Positions 8,088-14,902 of a stretch of 64,000 nucleotides of DNA are shown here, one piece after another. Position numbers and translations under genes: made by a program. The first letter of the stretch is position 1. Each line of letters opens with the position of its first letter. Source of the DNA: Asticcacaulis sp. AC466 (GTDB lineage: Bacteria > Pseudomonadota > Alphaproteobacteria > Caulobacterales > Caulobacteraceae); the NCBI RefSeq assembly GCF_000495815.1, contig NZ_AWGE01000013.1, positions 1 through 64,000 on the forward strand, read 5' to 3'. A model generated the notes under the pieces. The model was not told the origin of the DNA. It did no database searches and saw only the letters and a list, made by a program, of their open reading frames with translations.

Positions 8088-8773
8088 GAGGGCAGGCTTT
8101 CCTGAGTGGGCGGTTGCAGCAGCCAGTGGCAGACGGCCAGGGCCGCGAGGGCGCCGGCGATCTGGGCCAGGATGAACAGCGGCGCATCCTGGGGGCGGAT
8201 ACCGGCGAAGGTGTCGCTCAGGCTGCGCGCCAGGGTGACGGCGGGATTGGCAAAAGAGGTCGAGGCGGTGAACCAGTAGGCGGCGGTGATGTACAGCCCA
8301 ACCATCACGGCCACCGCATCGGCGCGCGCCTGACGGACGGCCAGTATGGTCAGGATCAGGCCGAAGGTGGCGACGCCTTCCGACAGCCACTGGGCCGGGC
8401 CGGTGCGGACCTTATGTGAGGCTTGCGCGATATCGAGGCCGAACATGGCGTGGGCCAGCCAGACGCCCAGCACCGCGCCTGCGATTTGAACGCCCGTATA
8501 GGCCAGGCCGGTCCGGGGCGCGATTTCGCCCTTAAGGGTGAAGATTAGCGACACCACCGGATTGAAATGGGCGCCCGACATCGGGCCGAAGGCGGTGATC
8601 AGCACCACCAGCATGGCGCCGGTGGCCAGGGTATTGCCCAGCAGCGCGATGGCGACGTTACCGCCCGCCAGGTGCTCAGCCATGATGCCGGAGCCCACCA
8701 CCGTGGCCAGCAACAGGGCCGTTCCGATCAGTTCGGCGGACAGTTGGCGAGCGAAGGGTGTGGGCGTGGCCAT
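8084..8773 (-). CDS. aqpS: Aquaglyceroporin of the arsenic operon (AqpS-like)
   Basis: This is a 229-residue MIP-family channel with six predicted membrane helices and both pore half-helices, as GAHFNPVVS and SFANPAVTLARS, so the two NPx boxes are NPV and NPA. Placement between arsR and arsC, with no arsB/acr3 pump nearby, matches the Sinorhizobium meliloti design in which AqpS lets internally produced arsenite flow out down its gradient. The ATG at 8773 overlaps the arsR stop codon by one base; the longer frame upstream lies inside arsR and was rejected. The alternative reading, a general water/glycerol channel, is unlikely given the operon. Confidence 0.9.
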   Translation of the reverse strand: MATPTPFARQLSAELIGTALLLATVVGSGIMAEHLAGGNVAIALLGNTLATGAMLVVLITAFGPMSGAHFNPVVSLIFTLKGEIAPRTGLAYTGVQIAGAVLGVWLAHAMFGLDIAQASHKVRTGPAQWLSEGVATFGLILTILAVRQARADAVAVMVGLYITAAYWFTASTSFANPAVTLARSLSDTFAGIRPQDAPLFILAQIAGALAALAVCHWLLQPPTQESLPS

Positions 8774-9108
8774 TAACAGCACGCCCGGTTGAGGCGGTCG
8801 AATACCGGCTGGCACAGATCGGGACGGCCGCCGCAGCAATCGTCCATGAGGAACAAGATCAGGTTTTGAAGGGCGTCGAAGCGGGCGACATAGCGGATGG
8901 TGCGGCCATCGCGATGGCTGTCGATCAGGCCCGCCTGGGTCAGGATTTTCAGATTGGCCGACATGGTGTTCTGTTTGACGCCCAGTCGGTCGGACACGTC
9001 GCCCGCGGCAATGCCCTCCGGTCCGGCCTGAATCAGCAGGCGCAGGGCGTCGAGCCGGGTTTCCTGGCTGAGGGCATCGAAGGCGGCGAGGGCGTCTTTT
9101 TTATCCAT
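8773..9108 (-). CDS. arsR: ArsR-family arsenic-responsive repressor
   Basis: This 111-residue winged-helix dimeric repressor is the first gene of the arsenic operon. The recognition-helix region reads VSDRLGVKQNTMSANLKIL and the wing SHRDGRTIRYVA. It lacks the classic E. coli ELCVCDL site. Cysteines instead cluster at the C-terminus (C91, C92 and C99 in DDCCGGRPDLC, plus C110 and C111), as in the alternative ArsR type where C-terminal cysteines bind arsenite. It should bind its own promoter between 9109 and 9187, a region shared with the divergent Ni/Co repressor gene. Confidence 0.9.
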   Translation of the reverse strand: MDKKDALAAFDALSQETRLDALRLLIQAGPEGIAAGDVSDRLGVKQNTMSANLKILTQAGLIDSHRDGRTIRYVARFDALQNLILFLMDDCCGGRPDLCQPVFDRLNRACC

Positions 9109-9151
9109 ATATCATGATTAGTCGATTCATTTGTTAGGTGCAAGCCGATCG

Positions 9152-9181
9152 TTGACATAAGATAGGGGGGTATCCTATATT
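9152..9181 (+). promoter_or_regulatory. rcnRA promoter with G-tract operator
   Basis: TTGACA at 9152-9157 and TATATT at 9176-9181 are separated by 18 bases. They form a near-consensus sigma-70-type promoter just upstream of the RcnR-like gene. The spacer holds ATAGGGGGGTATCCTAT (9162-9178): inverted arms ATAGG/CCTAT around a G-tract, the layout of CsoR/RcnR/FrmR-family operators. Binding there would cover the promoter spacer and -10 box, giving autorepression relieved by metal. Transcription would start around 9188, so the message may be nearly leaderless. Confidence 0.75.
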
Positions 9182-9187
9182 TATCGC

Positions 9188-9469
9188 ATGTCACATGCCG
9201 ATCGTGAAAAAGAAAAGATGCTGGCGCGGGTACGGCGCATCCGGGGCCAGGTCGAGGCCATAGAGCGCGCCTTTGAGGCCGAGGCCGAGAGCGAAAAGAT
9301 CATGCACCTGATCGCCGGGGTGCGCGGGTCCGTGTCCGGATTGATGGGGGAGGTGGTCGAACACCATATCCGCTACCATCTGGTCGACGGCGAGAAATTC
9401 CCCGGCGCGCTCGATGCCGACGCCCAGGAAGCCCTGGTCGAGATCATCCATACCTATGTCAAGAAGTAG
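9188..9469 (+). CDS. rcnR: RcnR/FrmR-family metal-sensing repressor
   Basis: This 93-residue all-helical DNA-binding protein of the CsoR/RcnR superfamily has helix 1 with RVRRIRGQVEAIERAF and helix 2 with GVRGSVSGLMGEVVEHHI. Compared with E. coli RcnR, the metal ligands H3, H60 and H64 are kept, but the otherwise conserved C35 is a serine here (S35 in EAESEKIM). It controls the efflux gene three bases downstream and probably itself, through the G-tract operator in front of it. The missing cysteine suggests altered metal preference or affinity; formaldehyde sensing (FrmR-type) would be even harder to explain without it. Confidence 0.85.
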   Translation: MSHADREKEKMLARVRRIRGQVEAIERAFEAEAESEKIMHLIAGVRGSVSGLMGEVVEHHIRYHLVDGEKFPGALDADAQEALVEIIHTYVKK

Positions 9470-9472
9470 GCC

Positions 9473-10333
9473 GTGACCGATTTCGCGCACCTGCTTCAGC
9501 AAGGGGCGGCCAATGCGTGGCTGTTCATTCCGTCCGCCATCCTTTTAGGGGCGCTGCACGGGCTTGAGCCCGGCCATTCCAAGACGATGATGGCGGCCTT
9601 TATCGTCGCCGTGCGCGGCACGGTGGGGCAGGCGGTGTTGCTGGGGCTGTCGGCGACGGTGTCGCATACGCTGATTGTGTGGTTGATCGCGCTGGGCGGG
9701 CTGTGGCTGGGTCAGAGGTGGGACGCCAATGTCGCCGAGCCCTATTTTCAGGTGGCGTCGGCGGTGGTGATGCTGGGGGTTGCGTTGTGGATGATCTGGC
9801 GCACCTGGTCCTACCGGCAGGGCGGCGATCAGGGTCATGATCATGGGCATCACCATCACGATCATGACCATGACCATGACCACGGGCACGACCATGATGA
9901 TCACGGGCACGATCACCACCATGACCACCATGATCATGACCACGATCCCGCCTATGCGGACGCCCACGAGCAGGCCCATGCCGAGGACATTACGCGCCAT
10001 TTCGCCGGGCAAACCGTGACGACGCCTCAGATCATCATATTCGGCCTGACCGGCGGGCTGATCCCGTGTCCGGCGTCGATCACCGTGCTTTTGCTATGCC
10101 TGCAACTGAAGCGGATCGCGCTGGGGGCGACCTTGGTCTTGTGTTTCAGCATCGGGCTGGCCCTGACCATGGTGGCGTCGGGGGTGTTGGCGGCCATGAG
10201 CGTGCGTCACATCTCAAAGCGGTTCAAGGGGTTTGGACGCGTGGCCAATGCCGCGCCGTACCTGTCGGGCGCATTGATTTCGCTGGTGGCGTTCTATGTC
10301 GGCTGGAGCGGTTTGCAAGGTATTTTGAAGTAG
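9473..10333 (+). CDS. rcnA: Nickel/cobalt efflux protein RcnA
   Basis: The 286-residue inner-membrane exporter has about six membrane helices. Transport signatures are LGALHGLEPGHSKTMMAAF near the N-terminus and GLTGGLIPCPASITVLLL after the loop. Between them a cytoplasmic loop (residues about 120-165) is almost pure His/Asp/Gly and should bind Ni/Co. The GTG start lies just behind the repressor stop codon, so both genes form one operon. The repeat-rich loop DNA (about 9835-9950) reads as spurious His-poor frames elsewhere; those are shadows. RcnA removes Ni2+ and Co2+ from the cytoplasm. Confidence 0.92.
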   Translation: MTDFAHLLQQGAANAWLFIPSAILLGALHGLEPGHSKTMMAAFIVAVRGTVGQAVLLGLSATVSHTLIVWLIALGGLWLGQRWDANVAEPYFQVASAVVMLGVALWMIWRTWSYRQGGDQGHDHGHHHHDHDHDHDHGHDHDDHGHDHHHDHHDHDHDPAYADAHEQAHAEDITRHFAGQTVTTPQIIIFGLTGGLIPCPASITVLLLCLQLKRIALGATLVLCFSIGLALTMVASGVLAAMSVRHISKRFKGFGRVANAAPYLSGALISLVAFYVGWSGLQGILK

Positions 10334-10355
10334 GACCTTCGCTACCCGTCATTGC

Positions 10356-10793
10356 CTAACCATCATTTGCGGCGCGACCGCAAGCGGGTTGCGGGATATG
10401 GCGTTCGGCTTCGGGTTGGTACAGGACGTCCATCAGTCTTAGCCGTTCGATTCGTCCGCCATGGCTGACGGCCGCGCTCTGGCCCGCCTTCAGACCGAGC
10501 AAGGCGAGACCGCGCAGGGCGGCGACCGAGATGCAGCGCCCATCGGGCACATAGTCCTGAGGCAGGACCAGGGTCCGTTCGTGGACATGCAGGCCATCGA
10601 TTTCAAAGGCCAGACGGGTATCCAAGGTCACAATGTCGGCAGGCATGGTGTCGGGGCTGACGATGCGGACCTGGGACAGCTTGCGCGCCAGGGCCCGGGC
10701 CAGGGCGTCATCCTGATCCGCGCCAGTGCGGACCAGATGTTCGAGCGCGTGGTGATCGCGCGGCGTAAGCAGGAGCGGGGCGGGCGTATGCAT
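10356..10793 (-). CDS. Rnk-like GreA/GreB C-terminal domain protein, diverged copy
   Basis: The 145-residue protein has the Rnk layout: a short N-terminal helical part (ALARALARKLSQVRIV), then the FKBP-like GreA/GreB C-terminal domain (VLPQDYVPDGRCISVAAL...GLALLGLKAGQSA). Where typical members read EGRISVLTPVGAALLG, this copy has GRCISVAALRGLALLG, so it is a diverged paralogue of the gene just upstream. Rnk proteins bind RNA polymerase through the secondary channel and compete with GreA/DksA; they lack the acidic tip of GreA. The gene follows its paralogue by one base and is surely cotranscribed. Confidence 0.8.
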   Translation of the reverse strand: MHTPAPLLLTPRDHHALEHLVRTGADQDDALARALARKLSQVRIVSPDTMPADIVTLDTRLAFEIDGLHVHERTLVLPQDYVPDGRCISVAALRGLALLGLKAGQSAAVSHGGRIERLRLMDVLYQPEAERHIPQPACGRAANDG

Positions 10794-10794
10794 G

Positions 10795-11211
10795 TCATTC
10801 CCCCCGCGCTGTCGTCAGGACGGTCAGGGTTTGGCGGCCACCACCGGGCGTGACGAAGGCGATGGGCTTTGCGGGCGCCAGACCGATCAGGGCGGCGCCG
10901 ACCGGGGTGAGGACCGAAATGCGGCCTTCGGTAATGTCGGCGTCTTCCGGGCGAACCAGTTGCACGCGCCGCGCCGCGCCGTCCCCGGTCTGGAATTCAA
11001 CCCAGTCGTACAGGCGCACGCGGTCATGGGGCAGGGCGTCATCAGGCACGCGGCGGGCGCGGTCCAGTTCGGTCAGCAACTGGTCGGCGGCGTCGGCCAA
11101 GGGACCGCCGACGCCTTCAGCCAGGGCGGTCAGTGTGGCGAAATCGCTGTCGCCGATGACGATATCGGGCGGGCGGGTAGTTTTCGGTTTTTGAGCTTGG
11201 ATCGGGGACAT
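10795..11211 (-). CDS. rnk: Nucleoside diphosphate kinase regulator Rnk
   Basis: This 138-residue member of the GreA/GreB superfamily is close to the Rnk consensus: PPDIVIGDSDFATLTALAE at the start, a short coiled region, then VQLVRPEDADITEGRISVLT and PVGAALIGLAPAK in the C-terminal FKBP-like domain. It should bind RNA polymerase and modulate transcription; the kinase-regulator name is historical. It is the first gene of a two-gene unit with the diverged copy. Similar genes often sit next to stress or metal functions, but no link to the preceding Ni/Co operon is visible. Confidence 0.85.
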   Translation of the reverse strand: MSPIQAQKPKTTRPPDIVIGDSDFATLTALAEGVGGPLADAADQLLTELDRARRVPDDALPHDRVRLYDWVEFQTGDGAARRVQLVRPEDADITEGRISVLTPVGAALIGLAPAKPIAFVTPGGGRQTLTVLTTARGE

Positions 11212-11592
11212 GGCAGGGACTCGCGCACGGGCCGGAGCGGGCGCGAAACGCGCCCGGCGGCGAAAGGATGTTTGGGGTGATGTGCGCCGGACTGGCGATG
11301 GCCGGGTTCCGGAAGGGTTTCAGCGTATCGCGCCATCCCGAAATCCGGAAGGCGCGCGGCCGGACTTCGGGCTATGATCCCGTGACGGGATTTCCCTTGA
11401 GCCAGTTCACGAGTGTCAGACGTGCGCGAATATCCATGGCGCGCAGTCTAATGCCGGTGACGGGTGTGTCAAGGGCGGGGCCTGTCGGGGGTGTGAACGC
11501 ACTCCGTATCGAATGCTGATGTTCGCCGGTCTATGGTTCGTCCGCGCCGGGCCTTTTTCGCCGGACCGCATTACCCAACCACAGGATATGTC
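11212..11592. other. Non-coding region with a perfect short palindrome
   Basis: About 380 bases separate the rnk start from the EF-hand gene. Weak open frames here lack ribosome-binding sites and were not accepted. ATCCCGTGACGGGAT at 11377-11391 is a perfect palindrome (7-base arms, one central base), of operator type rather than terminator type because it leaves no RNA loop. It may serve the divergent rnk or EF-hand promoter. A 21-codon minus-strand frame (11372-11437) overlaps it but has no ribosome-binding site. Confidence 0.35.
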
Positions 11593-12174
11593 ATGAAAAC
11601 GACGCTCGTAACCCTATGCGTGCTCGGCGTTTGCGCCGCCGCGCCCGCCCTTGCCCAGACGACCGGAAGTGCGGCGCAGTCTGACGCGCATATGACTGGG
11701 GCTCCCGTGGTTGGCGCTCCTATGGTTGGCGCACCCAAGCCTGATATGCCCAAGATGGCGACACCCATGACGGGTATGCCGATGACGGGCGGCGGGGCGA
11801 TGGTCGAGGCCAATATGAAGATGATGGACACCAATGGCGACGGTATGGTCAGCATGGATGAGCGCGCCGCCGCCGCCAAATCGATGTTCACTGCTGCCGA
11901 CACCAATGCGGATGGACAATTGTCCGCAAACGAAATGACCGTCGCTGCGACCGCCGACCATGCGGCCACCGGCATGACGGTTGATCCGGCCCGGATCAAG
12001 ATAATGGTGTCCCACAAGATGGCGCAGGCCGACACCAATAAGGATGGCCTGATCAGCATGGCTGAGGCGGAGGCCGCGTCGAAGGCCATGTTCATGGCGG
12101 CCGACGCCAATGCGGACGGGATGTTGTCGCGCCCGGAAATGATGGCCGGCATGAGTATGCATATGTCGAAATAG
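11593..12174 (+). CDS. Exported EF-hand calcium-binding protein
   Basis: The 193-residue protein starts with a Sec signal (MKTTLVTLCVLGVCAAAPALA). A methionine/proline-rich linker follows with short repeats of the GAPxVGAP and MPxM type. Four canonical EF-hand loops then appear: DTNGDGMVSMDE, DTNADGQLSANE, DTNKDGLISMAE and DANADGMLSRPE. All twelve-residue loops keep the D-x-[DN]-x-[DN]-G and final E positions, so calcium binding in the periplasm is well supported. The role (buffer, signal or cell-surface structure) is unknown. An upstream in-frame extension lacks a ribosome-binding site and disrupts the signal peptide. Confidence 0.85.
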   Translation: MKTTLVTLCVLGVCAAAPALAQTTGSAAQSDAHMTGAPVVGAPMVGAPKPDMPKMATPMTGMPMTGGGAMVEANMKMMDTNGDGMVSMDERAAAAKSMFTAADTNADGQLSANEMTVAATADHAATGMTVDPARIKIMVSHKMAQADTNKDGLISMAEAEAASKAMFMAADANADGMLSRPEMMAGMSMHMSK

Positions 12175-12386
12175 CCGCTTTGAAGCCTGAGACTGCAAGC
12201 CTGAGACGGTATGCGTTCTCAGGCGGCGGTCAGGGCATGAGGAACGACGTGCCTGGTCGCAAATGGTTTGTCGAGTTGCGGTGAAGCGAGGCGTATGCCG
12301 ACGGACGCTCGGCACTCACGCCTAGAATGGCAGCTTTATTCCGAAAGCCAATATGGTGCCGGCTTTCGCCAACTAAATATCTTATC

Positions 12387-13259
12387 TCATACGATCAGGC
12401 TTACACTCTTGCCTGCTTTGCTGTTGGCAAGGTTGCTTGTCTTATCTGCCGTGCTGGGTTTTTCCACTTTGTCCTGGCCGGATTGGGAGGGGCTAGTTGA
12501 TGCGCTGTCCTTTGCCGCCGTAAGCAGCGACAAGGCGACGTCGGCTGCACTCACGGTATTGGGCTCGCTGGTCAGAGTGGTTAGCGCCTGTTTAGCCGAA
12601 TTGGCTGTGTTTGTCGTCTCGTCTTTGCCCGAGACCAGAGCGTTAACAGCATCTTTTGAAAGCGAAACCGTGTCTCCACTCACAGAAGGCGCGTCGGTAA
12701 GACCGAAGCGTTGGGCCACCATTTGTATGGTAATGGTTTGAGTCGTTTTCTTCCCGCTGTTTTCGTCATAGTTCGAAGCAAATTGTGCCATGCCGGCTTT
12801 CCAGTCCTCGACGGTATTATATTCCGCATCCCCCATTAGGGAGACAAACAACAACTTCTGGTCGTCGGACGAAAAGGTATTAATGGCATTCAGACTGTTG
12901 GCGGGGCCGCCCGTTCCAGAGGCAGCTCTAGCTGAGTACTGATTGCTGACCTTATCAATGCGCTTTGCGATATCAGAATTATGGTATGCATCGATAGCAC
13001 TTTTTAGATCGTCCGGGTTGCCGGCTTTGTAGAGCTTCGCGCCATTGCAGATTAGGTCCGTCAAACGACGGTACGCATCAACTTGATCATCAAGAGAGGC
13101 TTTTGAACCTGAGGCAAGGGCAGAAACGGCGCTGGCTACCCGGTCAGAATAGATTGTCTTTGCGGGCGATGCCACAGGAGCCGAAGGCTGAACGGGGGGA
13201 GTGGGTGTTACTACCGCACTCGGTGAAATTGAGGCGGTTGCAAACGTTACGCTATCCAT
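12387..13259 (-). CDS. Hypothetical protein, Ser/Thr/Ala-rich
   Basis: The 290-residue protein is preceded by AAGGA nine bases before its ATG. There is no signal peptide. The N-terminal 35 residues are Pro/Val/Ser-rich and probably disordered; the middle (residues 40-190) has a folded, helical look (DDQVDAYRRLTDLICNGAKL). The last 80 residues are again rich in Ser, Thr, Lys and Asn. I recognise no family. Composition is AT-richer than the neighbours. Overall it resembles secreted or surface-linked proteins exported without a cleaved signal, but this is a guess. Confidence 0.6.
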   Translation of the reverse strand: MDSVTFATASISPSAVVTPTPPVQPSAPVASPAKTIYSDRVASAVSALASGSKASLDDQVDAYRRLTDLICNGAKLYKAGNPDDLKSAIDAYHNSDIAKRIDKVSNQYSARAASGTGGPANSLNAINTFSSDDQKLLFVSLMGDAEYNTVEDWKAGMAQFASNYDENSGKKTTQTITIQMVAQRFGLTDAPSVSGDTVSLSKDAVNALVSGKDETTNTANSAKQALTTLTSEPNTVSAADVALSLLTAAKDSASTSPSQSGQDKVEKPSTADKTSNLANSKAGKSVSLIV

Positions 13260-13529
13260 GCTTCGATTCCTTCGTCAAAGCGCATTTTGCGCCAGGCATA
13301 AGTAGGGTCAAATATGAATGCGACCCTACCAATTTGCCTTTAATTGAAAGCTAACGTTGCGCTTCGCTGAAACGTCGTACCGGTAGGTTGAGTGGGCTTT
13401 GCTTTTGGTCCAGTTGCCGAAAGCTGCAATCCGCACGCGCATTTTGTATAACGACGATATTCTATGTTAACTCCGATGCGTTAGGCTGGTTTCAGTACCT
13501 ATTGAATAGAGTTGTACGGGAATATTTTT
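13260..13529. other. Intergenic region between divergent genes
   Basis: This 270-base divergent gap must carry promoters for the hypothetical gene on the left (minus) and the double-REC regulator on the right (plus). It is AT-richer than coding DNA. I found no confident operator, CtrA-type full site or terminator. Confidence 0.3.
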
Positions 13530-14294
13530 ATGGCGGACGGCCTGGCGTTAATTATCGAAGACAGTCACACCCAGTCACAGATCATCGGCAAGATGGTCCA
13601 GAGCGAGGATTGGACCTATGCGACGGCCAAAACGCTCGAAGAGGCGTTGAGCGTGCTGGTGCGCCAGCGGCCGTCGCTGGTCTTTGTCGATATCTTCCTG
13701 GGCGAGGAAAACACGCTTGGGCACCTTCAGGCGATCCGCGATCTAGCGCCGGAAGCCACGATTGCGGTGATGACGGCCGGCAGCCGCGAAGAGGCGATAG
13801 ACGAGACCTTGCGCGCCGCGCGCCGCGCCAATGTCGATTACGTCCTGCGCAAGCCGTTCACGCCCAAGCAGCTTCGCGCCATCGTCCAGGCGGCCTATGA
13901 CAATACGAGCGAAGGGCGCAAACGCAATCACGCCCTGGTGGTCGACGACAGCCCGGTGGTGTCACACCTGACCGCTCAGATATTGACCGATAACGGCTAT
14001 CGCGTCAGCACGGCGAAATCGATGGAGGAGGCCCTGGCCAATCCCGATATCGCGCATCTCGATCTGCTGGTGTCGGACATCTTCATGCCCGGCATGGGGG
14101 GATTGGAAGGCATCAAGATCATTAAGGGCACGTGGCCCAAGGTGCGGGTGCTGGCCATGTCGGCGGGACTGGGCGAACGGGTGACGTCGGAACGGGCGAC
14201 ATCGGCCGCCGTGCGCGCCGGGGCAGATGCCGAAATCCGCAAGCCGTTTCAACCGCATGAACTGATGCATACGGTCATTGATCTGATGGCGTAG
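13530..14294 (+). CDS. Tandem receiver-domain response regulator (REC-REC)
   Basis: The 254-residue cytoplasmic protein consists of two CheY-like receiver domains and no output domain. REC1 (1-125) has IIEDSHTQS as acidic pocket, the phospho-acceptor in FVDIFLGEE and the lysine in LRKPFTPKQL. REC2 (135-254) has VVDDSPVV, the acceptor in VSDIFMPGMGG and the lysine in IRKPFQPHEL. Both therefore look phosphorylatable. Such stand-alone multi-REC proteins act as phosphate shuttles or by protein contact. The ATG at 13530 follows ACGGGAA; a TTG six codons upstream was rejected. Confidence 0.88.
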   Translation: MADGLALIIEDSHTQSQIIGKMVQSEDWTYATAKTLEEALSVLVRQRPSLVFVDIFLGEENTLGHLQAIRDLAPEATIAVMTAGSREEAIDETLRAARRANVDYVLRKPFTPKQLRAIVQAAYDNTSEGRKRNHALVVDDSPVVSHLTAQILTDNGYRVSTAKSMEEALANPDIAHLDLLVSDIFMPGMGGLEGIKIIKGTWPKVRVLAMSAGLGERVTSERATSAAVRAGADAEIRKPFQPHELMHTVIDLMA

Positions 14295-14355
14295 AGACTC
14301 TATGGCTTGGGAGATTATGGCCTGACGACCTGAGGGTGTCAGGCCTCGGTTACGG

Positions 14356-14886
14356 ATGACAGATCCGGCCGATCTTCGGACAGCGAGTCGTGATATGGAT
14401 GACAGACCCCAAAGAGCGCTGGATGCGATCAGGCGTATCGTCCAGGCTGCGCGTCTGTCATCCGCGCAATGCGAGCGCGCCTCTGGCCTGACGACGGCGC
14501 AACTCTTTATCCTGCGCTATGTCAGTGAAAACGACGGCGTGTCGATCAACGACCTGGCCGCACAAAGCCTTACGCATCAAAGTACGGTGTCCGAGGTGGT
14601 TGGCCGGCTGGAAGCCAAGGCCTTCCTGACGCGCAAGATATCGGCCACGGATGGACGCCGGCGCGAGTTGCATATTACGGCGGCGGGCAGGGCGGCGGCT
14701 GCGCGTCCGGCGTCGACCATACAGGAAACCCTGACCCAGGCGCTTAGGTCACTTGACGGACAGGCGCTCGAAAATCTGGTCAGCGGACTCGATGATCTGA
14801 TCCGCGCCGCCGGACTTGATGACCAGCCCGCCGGTATGCTCATGGAAGAGTCGTTTCAGGACGCCCCCGAACCGCCTCTGGCCTGA
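14356..14886 (+). CDS. MarR-family transcriptional regulator
   Basis: The 176-residue dimeric winged-helix regulator has recognition helix SLTHQSTVSEVVGRLEAKAF and wing TRKISATDGRRRELHITAAG, all standard MarR features. The ligand is unknown. It lies 60 bases after the double-REC gene on the same strand and is convergent with the ClC antiporter gene, which ends 17 bases away. No operator could be assigned because there is no obvious divergent target gene. Confidence 0.88.
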   Translation: MTDPADLRTASRDMDDRPQRALDAIRRIVQAARLSSAQCERASGLTTAQLFILRYVSENDGVSINDLAAQSLTHQSTVSEVVGRLEAKAFLTRKISATDGRRRELHITAAGRAAAARPASTIQETLTQALRSLDGQALENLVSGLDDLIRAAGLDDQPAGMLMEESFQDAPEPPLA

Positions 14887-14902
14887 CGGCAAACGGGCCT
14901 GT

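Noticed and set aside
9835-9950. CAT/GAT-rich repeat tract that could be read as a microsatellite or CRISPR-like array
   Set aside because: It is the coding sequence of the His/Asp-rich metal-binding loop of RcnA; no spacers or regular repeat length.
11372-11437. 21-codon minus-strand peptide frame in the rnk/EF-hand gap
   Set aside because: No ribosome-binding site and overlaps the palindrome; no support beyond being open.
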